Shown here: piece after piece, positions 22,601 through 30,857 of the stretch
How the letters are laid out: each line of letters opens with the position of its first letter
Position numbering within the stretch: position 1 is the first letter of the stretch
Origin: Paraburkholderia eburnea
GTDB taxonomy: Bacteria > Pseudomonadota > Gammaproteobacteria > Burkholderiales > Burkholderiaceae
DNA length: 64,000 bases
Reading direction: 5' to 3'
NCBI RefSeq assembly: GCF_002917095.1
Contig: NZ_PQGA01000002.1
Coordinates: 310,001 to 374,000 of the forward strand
Program-made: the position numbers and the translations under genes
Notes under the pieces: model-generated
Databases searched by the model: none
Told to the model about the DNA's origin: nothing
The model's input: only the letters and a program-made list of their open reading frames with translations

Positions 22601-23134
22601 CACGCCCGCGGGCACACGATGCGGCGAGTCGATGCGAAAGCCCCCGAGGCCCGCATCGACCAGACGCGTCGCGAGCTGCGTCCACCACACGGCGAGCGCC
22701 GCGCCCGCGCGGTCGAAATCCGCATAGGCGACGTTGGCGTCCAGATGGCCGTGGCGCGGGTCGAGGCGGGCATCTTCAGGCTCGAATGGTCGAAACCATT
22801 CGGGATGTTCGGCATACAGCGCGCCGTCCGCCGCCGTGCGGTCGAGCGTGAGGTCCGCGAGCAGCGTAATGCCGCGCGAGCGCGCGGCGTCGGCGAGCAG
22901 GCGCAACGCGTCGTCCACGCGTTCCTGCGAGCCGAAAGCGGGGTGCAAGCGGGTGTGATCGGCGATGATGCGGTCGTCGCCTGAAGCGCCAGGCGCGAAC
23001 AGGCCGCCGATCAGGACATGGTCGAAGCCGAGCGACGCGGCGTGCGCGAATTGCGCGGGCCACGCGTCTAGCGGCCCAGCGAGGACGGAATGGACGAAGT
23101 AGATCCGCGGCGCATAGGCGTGGGGAAGTTCCAT
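19628..23134 (-). CDS. glgE: Alpha-1,4-glucan:maltose-1-phosphate maltosyltransferase with extra N-terminal barrel
   Basis: 1168 residues, well above the ~650-700 usual for GlgE. Residues ~475-1168 are the GlgE enzyme, which transfers maltose from maltose-1-phosphate to an alpha-1,4-glucan. Seen: [51 protein letters not shown] (nucleophile D863), [19 protein letters not shown] (acid E892) and [17 protein letters not shown] (D950). Residues 1-~450 form a second amylase-like barrel that keeps an R-x-D (GFRIDS, 165-170). It has no Glu at the acid position (RWLAATPG) and no Asn-His in region I (DLTLDRTA). First gene of the operon; its stop overlaps the treS-mak ATG. Confidence 0.93.
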   Translation of the reverse strand: [1168 protein letters not shown]

Positions 23135-23471
23135 CGGTCGGATTCCAGGTACGTCGGGCGGCGTGGATGCAAGGCCGATGGGTCACCGGATGCGATCACG
23201 TTGCCCGTGGGCTGCCGGAGCGGGCCGCGCGGGCTCGCGGCGCGTCCTGTTCAGAGTAGTGCAAGAGCAGGCCGGAACCAAACCGCGAGTGACGCGTAGC
23301 GTCTTGGCAAGGGATTCAGCAAGGCATGTGCCCAGGGCGGGCGGACTGGTGGGCTTGCGTACGGGCGTGCCGTCTGGGGCGGTGTCGTGGCGGGCGCGCT
23401 TTATGTCGCCGGAACTTCGGCCGCGCGATATTTGCAAAGACCGTGTGCAAAAACGGCGCGGCGATGATGTT
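23135..23471. other. 337-bp intergenic region upstream of the glgE operon
   Basis: Between the glgE start and the stop of the DUF1345 gene, both on the minus strand. It should hold the promoter of the seven-gene operon. I see no clear sigma-70 hexamers, inverted repeat or riboswitch-like fold, and no supportable gene. Confidence 0.5.
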
Positions 23472-24128
23472 TCAGTTGCCGACCATGCTCGCGGCGATGT
23501 TCACGCACAGCCCGAGCACCGAAACATTGAAATAGAACGACAGGATCGATTGGGCGAGCACGCTGCGGCGCGCGCCGCGCCCGCGCATGCCGACGTCGGC
23601 GGTCTGCGAGGCGCAGGCGATCGTAAACGAGAAGTACAGGAAATCCCAGTAGTTGGGCGTGAGGTGCTTGTCGGGAAAGACGAGCGCGGGCGCCTGGGGA
23701 TCGGAGCCGTAGTAGACGCGCGCATAGTGCAGCGTGAAGATGGTCGGAATCAGGAACCACGCGCCGATCAGCGTCATGCCGGTGAGCAGCGAGTGCAGCA
23801 CCTTCGAGGCCGTGCCCAGATCCTTCGTGGTGCCCAGTTCCAGCACGATCGCGACGATGCTCGCAACCGTCGCCGCGCACACCATGAACAGCACGGTGCT
23901 CGCGCTCTGGTCCTCGCGCTGGGCGTTGGCGCGCACGCTCTCTTCGTCGGTGCGCGCCATGTGTATCCAGATCAGCACGAGGTAGGTCCAGATCGCGGCG
24001 TCCCAGCCGAGCAGCACGCGCGCCACGGGCCGCATGGCCGCCGGCACGAGCGCGCCGAGCACGATCCCCACCGCGATGCCGATCGTCATATGCGGACGGT
24101 TGCGCAGGACTTGCGGAAGAAGTTTCAT
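23472..24128 (-). CDS. DUF1345-family inner-membrane protein
   Basis: 218 residues, mostly hydrophobic. About five membrane segments can be picked out, for example [68 protein letters not shown] and a final [20 protein letters not shown]. The family signature HYARVYYG followed by [21 protein letters not shown] matches DUF1345. The biochemical function of the family is not established. The gene is on the same strand as the glucan operon but upstream of it, with 337 bp between. Confidence 0.88.
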   Translation of the reverse strand: MKLLPQVLRNRPHMTIGIAVGIVLGALVPAAMRPVARVLLGWDAAIWTYLVLIWIHMARTDEESVRANAQREDQSASTVLFMVCAATVASIVAIVLELGTTKDLGTASKVLHSLLTGMTLIGAWFLIPTIFTLHYARVYYGSDPQAPALVFPDKHLTPNYWDFLYFSFTIACASQTADVGMRGRGARRSVLAQSILSFYFNVSVLGLCVNIAASMVGN

Positions 24129-24348
24129 CGCTTCGAATTGCCTTGTGGGAGGGGGTTAGCACGCGAATTGTTGCGACGATTTTAGTCGGGCCGCCGATGC
24201 GGCGTTATTTTACGGATCGCGCCTTACGGTTTGTCGAACGGCGCACATCGGTGGCCTCATTCAAGGCGTGTGAAACGTCGTCTGAAAAGTCCGTGCAAAA
24301 GCGGGAATGCGCGCATACGCTGCGCGCGCACAGGGCTATCATGAAGCG

Positions 24349-25083
24349 ATGACGCCCACTCTTGTTCCTGAAGTTGTGCATCACGCGGCCAATGCGGCCG
24401 GTCGCGATTTTGTGATCGGCGACCTGCATGGCTGCGTGGACCCCTTGCGCTATCTGCTCCACAAGGTAGCGTTCGACGGGACGCGCGACCGGCTGTTTTC
24501 GGTGGGCGATCTCGTCGATCGCGGCGACCAGTGCGAGCAGGCGCTGGCGCTGCTCGACAAGCCGTGGTTCTACCCCGTCCTCGGCAATCACGAGGATTCG
24601 CTGTGCGCCGTCGTCGATGGGCGGCTTGCGCGGCATCGCTGGTACGGTATTGGCGGAGGCTGGTCGCAGGCGCTGCCGGAGCGCTCGCTCGCGGCGCACG
24701 CAAAGCGCCTGCGCGAACTGCCGCTCGTGCGCACCGTCGGCGAGGGCGCCGCGCGCTTCAATGTGCTGCATGCGGAGTTTTTCGGCGATGACGTCGAACT
24801 CGACGCCGGCCAGTTCGACACCGCCGTGCGCGAGCGCATGCTATGGGGGCGCGAACTCGCCCTCAGCGCAGGCGCGCCGCCGCACCGCGCGCTTTCGCTC
24901 ACTTACTGCGGACACACGCCGGTGCGCGAGTTGCGCCAGATCGGCTCGCAGATGTTTATCGATACCGGCGCGTTTATTCCCGAAGGCCGCCTGACGCTGG
25001 TTGAGGCGATGACGCCGCGGCATTGGTCGATCTCCGTGCAGGCCGCGCGCGCGATGGGCGCGGCGGACATGGCGCTGCCCTGA
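24349..25083 (+). CDS. Metallophosphoesterase (PrpA / lambda-phosphatase type)
   Basis: 244 residues, calcineurin-like fold. Metal-binding and catalytic motifs are in order: VIGDLHGCVDPLRYLL (GDxHG), LFSVGDLVDRGDQCEQAL (GDxVDRG) and PVLGNHEDSL (GNHE). A late conserved CGHTPVREL follows (family GH-x-H-like site). These enzymes remove phosphate from Ser/Thr proteins or from dinucleotides; the real substrate is unknown. The start MTPTLVPE is chosen by family length; no strong ribosome-binding site is visible, and an upstream in-frame ATG at 24307 would add 14 residues. Confidence 0.88.
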   Translation: MTPTLVPEVVHHAANAAGRDFVIGDLHGCVDPLRYLLHKVAFDGTRDRLFSVGDLVDRGDQCEQALALLDKPWFYPVLGNHEDSLCAVVDGRLARHRWYGIGGGWSQALPERSLAAHAKRLRELPLVRTVGEGAARFNVLHAEFFGDDVELDAGQFDTAVRERMLWGRELALSAGAPPHRALSLTYCGHTPVRELRQIGSQMFIDTGAFIPEGRLTLVEAMTPRHWSISVQAARAMGAADMALP

Positions 25084-25193
25084 CGGGCCGATTGTATTCG
25101 CGACTCAGGGCGTCGCTGATGGCCGATGCGGGTTGGGTATAATCGCCGCCCGGTTCGTGCGGGACAACAAAGGCTCATCGACGGAGGCGCGGC

Positions 25194-25622
25194 GTGCGGG
25201 CAGTGGTAGTGATGATCGCGGCAGGGTGGTTCGCGACGGCGACGGCATGGGCAGCCGCGCCAACGGCGGCACATGCCGCGAAGGCGCAGAGTTCAGCGCA
25301 TAAAAAAGCTCACGTCGCTAAAACGGCGCGGCATAAAGCGCACAAGAAGGGCGCGAGGCCAGCCGCTGCGCGTGGTGTGAAAGCGCAGAAGGCGGCGAAG
25401 CACGATGCAGTCACGCCATCGAACCACCATTCCAGCGCGAAATCTCACATGCCGCGCACAGCACGTCAGGCGAGCGAGCACAAGCCCGCCAAACCGGCCG
25501 CCGTGCGTGTGGCGCCGCGCCACAAACTCATGGTCGACGCGCCTGCGGCGCCTTCCTCGCCCGCCGTGTCGGCCAAGCGCATGAACCCGCAGCCGCAGGC
25601 ACTTCCGCCCATCCTCAGTTGA
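25194..25622 (+). CDS. Small exported Ala/Lys/His-rich protein
   Basis: 142 residues from a GTG start with GGAGG upstream. The first ~22 residues (MRAVVVMIAAGWFATATAWA) form a plausible Sec signal peptide. The mature part is low-complexity and strongly basic, built of Ala-Lys-His segments such as AHKKAHVAKTARHKAHKK and HKPAKPAAVR, and ends in a Pro-rich tail. There is no enzymatic motif and I do not recognise a family. Histone H1-like or poly-basic envelope proteins have this look, but no function is assigned. It converges with the LysR gene. Confidence 0.7.
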   Translation: MRAVVVMIAAGWFATATAWAAAPTAAHAAKAQSSAHKKAHVAKTARHKAHKKGARPAAARGVKAQKAAKHDAVTPSNHHSSAKSHMPRTARQASEHKPAKPAAVRVAPRHKLMVDAPAAPSSPAVSAKRMNPQPQALPPILS

Positions 25623-25643
25623 TGCGCGGCTGATTCACCGGGT

Positions 25644-26501
25644 TCAGGCGCTGCCAAGACTCGATGCGAGCAACTGCAGCGTCGCCGCCGAACGCGGCTC
25701 GCGCACGCGCGAGTGGAGCGTGACGCGGGACACCGGCAAGGGCGGCAGCCCGTACTTCGCCCCGACATCGACGAGCGTGCGCGGCGCTACCCGCCGCGCG
25801 AGCGCCGACACTGCCAGCCCGGCCTCCAGCGCCGCGCCGACCGCCGCCACGCCGCCGCCCACGAACACCTCATTCCACGCCATCCCCGCCGCATCGAGCG
25901 CGCCGATCGCCGCCGTGCGCACCGCGCAAGGGCCGGGCAGCAGCGCGAGCGGCAGCGGCGTGCCGGGCGACCACTGCAATTCGGGCGAGGCGAGCCAGAC
26001 CAGCGGCTCGTCGAACAGCAGGCGTGCATCGCCGCGCGGTGGCTCATCGGCTTCCTGACGCACGATCGCAGCGTCCAGCCGCCGCTCGTCAAACTGCGCG
26101 AGCAATTGCGCCGACAAACCCAGATGCAGGGCGATCACCAGACCCGGATCGTGCGCGCGCAGCAGCGCCAGCTGGCGCGCGAGCTGGGCATCCGCGACGT
26201 GTTCGCTCAGCCCCAGCGTGAGCCGTCTCGAATCGCCCGTCAGCGCGCCGAGCGCGCGCTCGTGCGCACCCAGCAATTCGCGCGCTGCGCCAAGAAAGGT
26301 CAATCCGTCTTGGGAAAGCCGCACGACGCGCGGCGTGCGTTCGAGCAACTGCCGCCCGAGGTGCGTTTCGAGGCGCTTGAGCTTGAGGCTGACGGCCGAT
26401 TGCGTCGTGCCGAGCGCGTCGGCCGCGCGCGTGAAGCTGTGCAGTTCGGCGACCAGCACGAAGGCGCGCACGGCGTCCAGGTCGAGTGGCTTCATTTCCA
26501 T
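25644..26501 (-). CDS. LysR-family transcriptional regulator
   Basis: 285 residues. The N-terminal winged helix-turn-helix is clear: AVRAFVLVAELHSFTRAADA, then LGTTQSAVSLKLKRLETHLG and RQLLERTPRVVRLSQDG. The remaining ~200 residues are the periplasmic-binding-protein-like effector domain. The start MEMKPLDLDAV could also be the second Met; either gives a normal LysR length. It is divergent from the tautomerase gene with 92 bp between, the classical arrangement for a LysR regulator and its target. A role in controlling that tautomerase is therefore likely but inferred. Confidence 0.92.
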   Translation of the reverse strand: MEMKPLDLDAVRAFVLVAELHSFTRAADALGTTQSAVSLKLKRLETHLGRQLLERTPRVVRLSQDGLTFLGAARELLGAHERALGALTGDSRRLTLGLSEHVADAQLARQLALLRAHDPGLVIALHLGLSAQLLAQFDERRLDAAIVRQEADEPPRGDARLLFDEPLVWLASPELQWSPGTPLPLALLPGPCAVRTAAIGALDAAGMAWNEVFVGGGVAAVGAALEAGLAVSALARRVAPRTLVDVGAKYGLPPLPVSRVTLHSRVREPRSAATLQLLASSLGSA

Positions 26502-26593
26502 CGTAAATAAATGAAATATTGATTGATATCTGTTTATTATGATAGACGCGGACTAAGCTGATGTCATGTTCAATCAACCCGATGGAGCCAGAC

Positions 26594-26977
26594 ATGCCTC
26601 TCACCCGAATCGCCGTTCGCGCCGGCAAACCCGCAACGTATCGCAAGGCCCTGATGCAAGGCGTGCACCGCGCGCTCATCGAAGTGTTCAAGGTGCCCGA
26701 AGACGACCAGTTCATGATCGTCACCGAACATGACGCGGATAACTTTGTCTTCGGCCGGCACTATCTGGGTATCGACCGTAGCGACGATCTTGTGATCATC
26801 CAGATCGCCGCGAACAATACGCGCGGCCAGGATCAGAAGAAGGCGCTGTTCGCGCAGATCGCGGACAACCTCGCGCAGGAGCCGGGTGTCAGGCGCGAGG
26901 ATGTGTTCGTGAATCTTGTGGATGTCGCGAGGGAGAACTGGTCGTTCGGCAATGGGGTGGCGCAGTATGCGACGTAA
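26594..26977 (+). CDS. Tautomerase-family protein
   Basis: 127 residues, starting MPLTRIAVRAGKPATYRKAL. The Pro directly after the initiator Met is the catalytic base of the 4-oxalocrotonate tautomerase superfamily, which supports the start at 26594. That start has GGAG eight bases upstream; an ATG-like start at 26561 would bury the proline. The length and the repeat-like second half (NTRGQDQKKALFAQIADNL, REDVFVNLVDVARENWSFG) fit a fused dimer-type tautomerase. The substrate is unknown. Divergent from the LysR regulator. Confidence 0.88.
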   Translation: MPLTRIAVRAGKPATYRKALMQGVHRALIEVFKVPEDDQFMIVTEHDADNFVFGRHYLGIDRSDDLVIIQIAANNTRGQDQKKALFAQIADNLAQEPGVRREDVFVNLVDVARENWSFGNGVAQYAT

Positions 26978-27100
26978 ACAATCGTGTGTGGTCACGCGAG
27001 GCTGACTTCTTTCGCTGGTTTCACGTCTACGTTATTCGCTGCCCACGACTGAACTACAAAGTCCCAATCTGGGCAGCTCTGCCGCTAATCCACGACCTGA

Positions 27101-28170
27101 TTTAGCAATTTACGGAGCGAGAATTTAAGTCGATCGGCGTCTAAAACTTACTGTAAAAGTAGTGTTCTACTTGCTGTACATGCATCTGATGAATTCGAGC
27201 GCGATGGCGTCGACGGGAGTCAACGCGCATGCCATTATCATGCAATTTCGCCGGGCGGCGATGCGGTTAAAGGCGGGAATGGGGCCAAGATATATCGCAA
27301 AGACATTATTGGCTATCCAGGTGAATCGTATTCGACCAATGGCGTCATTCACTTCGAGATCTTTACAACCGATTCGGATCTGGCCAGCTTCTTCGTCGAT
27401 AGCCGCAATGTGCAGGAAGTCGGCGGCAAGGGCACTTGGGGCGACAGCTATTTCATCGTCAAAGCCGGTACGGCTGTTCGCGCGGATCACCCCGCCGGTC
27501 AACAGATCGGCGGTCAGTCCTACCCGGTGGGTGTCGCGGGTACACTCGATGCGAACAGGAATCTTCTGGTACGCATAGCCTATCGCAAGGGCAGCAAATA
27601 TACGACCACGTGGATCGACGGCGGTGACAATGCGCCACCGGTTCTGCTCACTGCCAGTGACGGAGAGGCGGATGCCAATTACGAGTACGAGATGTACGGC
27701 ATCGCCAGGAAACTCTATCCGAGCTGTCCGAGTGCATGGATGGCGTTCGTTTCTCCGGCAAGGGAATGATCCAGTTAACCGGCGGCGACAATTATCGAGG
27801 CTATCAGTCCTATCGCGGCGGCCTGAACGTCACGGTCGATCCCGGCCCGGAATCGATCATCACGGACGCGAACAACGCGTGCGATGCGGGCGGCTACTTC
27901 TGGACCAGCAAGCAACGTATGCATAGTGATCCGGTGACCCATCATCTGGTGCCGTACGGGAAAATGAGCATCAATTTCTGGGCCGACAAGGATATTCGTC
28001 TTGATCTCGGCGACGACCAGAGCCTGGCGGTGTTTGCCGATGTCACTCGATGCGTGAATACGGCGCAGGACCAGGTGGAAAACCGCCGAAGGTATTTCAA
28101 GCATGCGTATTCATACCTTTCCGATTTCGCAAGCGGCCTGCCAGCCGAATATCAACCACTCAGGGACTAA
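27101..28170 (+). pseudogene. Broken T6SS-type effector with GH19-like C-terminus
   Basis: Two pieces in different frames. Piece 1 (open from 27101, no clear start, stop at 27769) reads YRKDIIGYPGESYSTNGVIH, FEIFTTDSDLASFFVDS and YEMYGIARKLYPSCPSA; this resembles the N-terminal half of large Burkholderia VgrG-associated cargo proteins. Piece 2 (27736-28170) starts abruptly at VRFSGKGMIQLTGGDNYRGY, the GxGxxQLTxxxNY motif of GH19/lysozyme-like peptidoglycan hydrolases, and ends in CDAGGYFWTSKQRM and VTRCVNTAQDQVENRRRYF. The junction near 27725-27740 has lost the middle of the protein, including the region where the catalytic glutamates would lie. Base composition is less G+C-rich than its surroundings. 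Function before decay is inferred. Confidence 0.6.
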
Positions 28171-28171
28171 G

Positions 28172-28735
28172 ATGGCTGCATCAAAATTGATCGCATTTCT
28201 CGGTACGCTTGTATTCTCGGCGTCCGCGTTGGCGTCTTCCGCCTGTGGCTTTGCGATACCAGACGATGGCGCGATGAAATTGCAGGTGGACGACGGCTGT
28301 ACCTACGTCATTCAGGACAAGAAGAATTATGCACGCCTCGATTATCTCGGCTTCTCCGATTCCCGCAGCATTCAAACCTTGCTTGGCGACGATACGTACT
28401 TCATCGAAGAAAACGGCGCGCATTATTTCATCAGCGAGGACGTCGAAGATGCGCGCGTCACGATCAAGACGCTGCATCTCGATCCCGCCCGGCCTGTCTC
28501 GTTCAACGGTTTGACCGGCTATGCCGGATCGGGCGAGTTTTTCGTCCAGGTGCTGCCGGCGTGGCAGAACAGAAAGGAGGGAGGCTATTCCCTGAAACTC
28601 ATGTGCAGTTTCATGGCCGCCGGCAACGACAAAAAATCCTTCCGCTCGCGCCTTTGCGTGCCGGAAACCGCTGCTGGCAAGAAACTCGCCGAAAGCTATT
28701 ACGCGAAACTTATGGCCATCAAGCCGCTCGACTGA
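28172..28735 (+). CDS. Exported cysteine-containing protein, candidate effector-immunity protein
   Basis: 187 residues. MAASKLIAFLGTLVFSASAL is a good Sec signal peptide with likely cleavage after ALA (residue 21). The mature protein has four cysteines (SSACGF, DDGCTYV, LMCSF, RLCVPE), consistent with two periplasmic disulfides. No known domain is recognised. Its ATG lies one base after the stop of the broken effector, so the two were probably translationally coupled. Position, size and export fit an immunity protein against a periplasmic peptidoglycan hydrolase; this is inference. The gene itself is intact. Confidence 0.65.
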   Translation: MAASKLIAFLGTLVFSASALASSACGFAIPDDGAMKLQVDDGCTYVIQDKKNYARLDYLGFSDSRSIQTLLGDDTYFIEENGAHYFISEDVEDARVTIKTLHLDPARPVSFNGLTGYAGSGEFFVQVLPAWQNRKEGGYSLKLMCSFMAAGNDKKSFRSRLCVPETAAGKKLAESYYAKLMAIKPLD

Positions 28736-29166
28736 GCGCCAGGCCACCCCGGCACACGGGATGGCATTCGTCCCTCGCTGCCACATCCTCACCAACGCAG
28801 GCGCAATACCTCCGCGAGCCGCGCGTCGATCCGATTCGACCCAGACCGGCCCAGCTCGCTATTTTCACCGAATGGATCAATAACTGAACTCGTCATGCAT
28901 GATTTCGAGCTGTTCGCCGAGCCTTCCTCTGTCTTGCAGCAATCGTGCTGCTGATCAACCTGACGTCGATGCGGGGCATGGCATTGAGTCCAGGGATCAG
29001 AACGGTGAGAATCCGGTGCCACCTCACGACTCGACTCTCGGGCGTTGCAATCGGGGCTGTCCGAATGGCTAAATTGGTGCCGAATAGCCTGGGGGCTTGG
29101 CCGTATCCCGCGCTTTGAACTGCGTGAAATCCGGCTTGACAGGGCCTTTTTTCTAGCACGCGCCCC
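28736..29166. other. 430-bp gap with no supportable gene
   Basis: Between the exported protein and ppk2. Short frames on the minus strand (for example around 28893-29264, running into ppk2) have no start signal or family pattern that I recognise. It may be decayed sequence belonging to the accessory patch. Confidence 0.4.
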
Positions 29167-30309
29167 TCAAACCGCCCGACTAACCAGCAACGGATCAACC
29201 GCGCCAATCGCCTCGATATCCCGGCTCGCATACGGCATCTTCTGCAGCACATATCGCATCGCATTCAGCCGTGCACGTTTTTTGCAATCAGAGCGGATCA
29301 CCGTCCACGGCGCGTCTGCCGTATCGGTCTGCGCAAACATCGCTTCCTTGGCCTGCGTGTAATCGTCCCATTTGTCGAGTGACGCGAGATCGACGGGACT
29401 CAGCTTCCATTGCTTGAGCGGATGCACGCTGCGTTCCTTGAAGCGCCGGCGCTGCTCCGCGCGGCTCACCGAAAACCAGAACTTGATGAGGTGGATGCCG
29501 CTGCGGATCAACTGACGCTCGAACTCCGGCGCTTGCTGCATGAAGTCGGCGTATTCATCGGCGGAGCAGAAACCCATCACGCGCTCCACGCCCGCGCGGT
29601 TGTACCAGGAGCGATCGAAAAGAACGATCTCGCCCGCCGACGGCAGGTGTTGCACATAACGCTGGAAATACCACTGGCCGCGCTCAAGCTCGGTGGGTTT
29701 TTCCAGCGCGACGACACGTGCGCCGCGTGGGTTCAGATGCTCCATGAAGCGTTTGATCGTGCCGCCCTTGCCAGCCGCGTCGCGTCCTTCGAAGAGAATG
29801 ACCACACGCTGCCCGGTCTCGCGCACCCACGCCTGGAGTTTCAGCAACTCGACCTGTAGCCGATATTTCTGGCGCTCGTAAGCGCGCCGCGACATCAGAT
29901 TGCGATAGGGATAAGTGCCGTCGCGCCAGCCGCTTGCGAGTTCGTCGTCGGGGTGACGCGAATGGGACTGGCTCCAGTCCGCCGGATTGCCTTCGAGGAC
30001 GAGGCCGCGCAGCCGCGCGCCCTCGTCGGGCGATAGCCCGCGCATGAGCGCGGCGATGGAATCAAGCAACGTCGCGGGCGGAGTGCCGCTCGCGTCGCGC
30101 GCCGCATGACTGCGCGTGGCGATCACGTCCTGCATGGCGCCGGCAATGACCTGCGACGCCGCTTCTACCGATGCATCGACCGTCCGCAATTCGGCGCTGT
30201 GCGGCGTGACGTTGGGTTGGCGCGCGCCGGGGCCGTGGGCGCTGTCATCGGCAATTTGCGTGAGTTGTACGGAGTTCGGACCGAGGGATTGGGACGCGGT
30301 TCTGGACAT
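29167..30309 (-). CDS. ppk2: Polyphosphate kinase 2 family protein
   Basis: 380 residues. The PPK2 core begins near residue 135 (SRRAYERQKYRLQVELLKLQ) with Walker A GRDAAGKGGTIKRF at 175-188. Next comes HLNPRGARVVALEKPTELER, Walker B EIVLFDRSWYNRAGVERVMG, and the lid-like VSRAEQRRRFKERSVHPLKQ. PPK2 enzymes transfer phosphate between polyphosphate and nucleotides (GDP/ADP or AMP, depending on subclass). One PPK2 domain is present. The N-terminal ~130 residues are a low-complexity/variable extension. The gene stands alone on the minus strand, 137 bp downstream of the DUF465 gene. Confidence 0.93.
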   Translation of the reverse strand: MSRTASQSLGPNSVQLTQIADDSAHGPGARQPNVTPHSAELRTVDASVEAASQVIAGAMQDVIATRSHAARDASGTPPATLLDSIAALMRGLSPDEGARLRGLVLEGNPADWSQSHSRHPDDELASGWRDGTYPYRNLMSRRAYERQKYRLQVELLKLQAWVRETGQRVVILFEGRDAAGKGGTIKRFMEHLNPRGARVVALEKPTELERGQWYFQRYVQHLPSAGEIVLFDRSWYNRAGVERVMGFCSADEYADFMQQAPEFERQLIRSGIHLIKFWFSVSRAEQRRRFKERSVHPLKQWKLSPVDLASLDKWDDYTQAKEAMFAQTDTADAPWTVIRSDCKKRARLNAMRYVLQKMPYASRDIEAIGAVDPLLVSRAV

Positions 30310-30446
30310 AGTTGTTCTCGCGTGTTGGGCAGGGCCAGACGCGGAAGTCGGCCCGATTGGCGCTCCCGCGCGGCAAGCCCACCAGCATGCCGCGTAACGA
30401 GAGATTTTTTGAAGCGGTTTAAAAAGAAAGACTTGGCGCGCGACGC

Positions 30447-30665
30447 TCAGGCGTTGGTGGTCTTGCGCAGGATCGTGTAGAGCGAATCCTTGAGGTGCAG
30501 TTTCTCTTTCTTCAGATGCTCGATGGCCACGCCGTTGGTCGGAACGATGCCGGCTTCCATGTTCTTGATCTGCTGGTCCAGTTCGTTATGGCGATTGAAG
30601 AGCCGCGCGAAATGTTCGTCGTGGACCTTGAGATGCGAGATTTGTTCTCTGTATTCGGGGAACAC
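30447..30665 (-). CDS. YdcH/DUF465-family small coiled-coil protein
   Basis: 72 residues, all predicted helix: MFPEYREQISHLKVHDEHFA, LFNRHNELDQQIKNMEAG and HLKKEKLHLKDSLYTIL. This is the DUF465 pattern of a short antiparallel helical hairpin with charged heptads. Function unknown in the family. It lies upstream of ppk2 on the same strand and is divergent from the CHAD gene. Confidence 0.88.
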   Translation of the reverse strand: MFPEYREQISHLKVHDEHFARLFNRHNELDQQIKNMEAGIVPTNGVAIEHLKKEKLHLKDSLYTILRKTTNA

Positions 30666-30857
30666 TCAATACTCCTTATAAAAATTAGATTAATCGAAAC
30701 GATATCCAGGTATTTTTCCACCTTCGTCTCCTGTCGGTCTTGATCGCCGTCAGCTAGCGCAAGCGAAGGCGCAGACTGTTCCCGAAAGTATCGAAAGTGC
30801 TCCATCGTGTACTATCGGGGCGGTAACGCGGTCGCGCCAACGAACCCTGGAGCGTTC

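Noticed and set aside
21287..22984. 565-residue plus-strand frame inside glgE
   Set aside because: Antisense shadow in a GC-rich gene; composition is Arg/Gly/His-rich without any domain.
27030..27100. tRNA-like fragment (GCCCA...TGGGC) before the effector relic
   Set aside because: A short stem only; no T arm, anticodon arm or CCA.
28893..29264. 123-residue minus-strand frame between the exported protein and ppk2
   Set aside because: Overlaps the ppk2 C-terminus, has no ribosome site and no recognisable domain.
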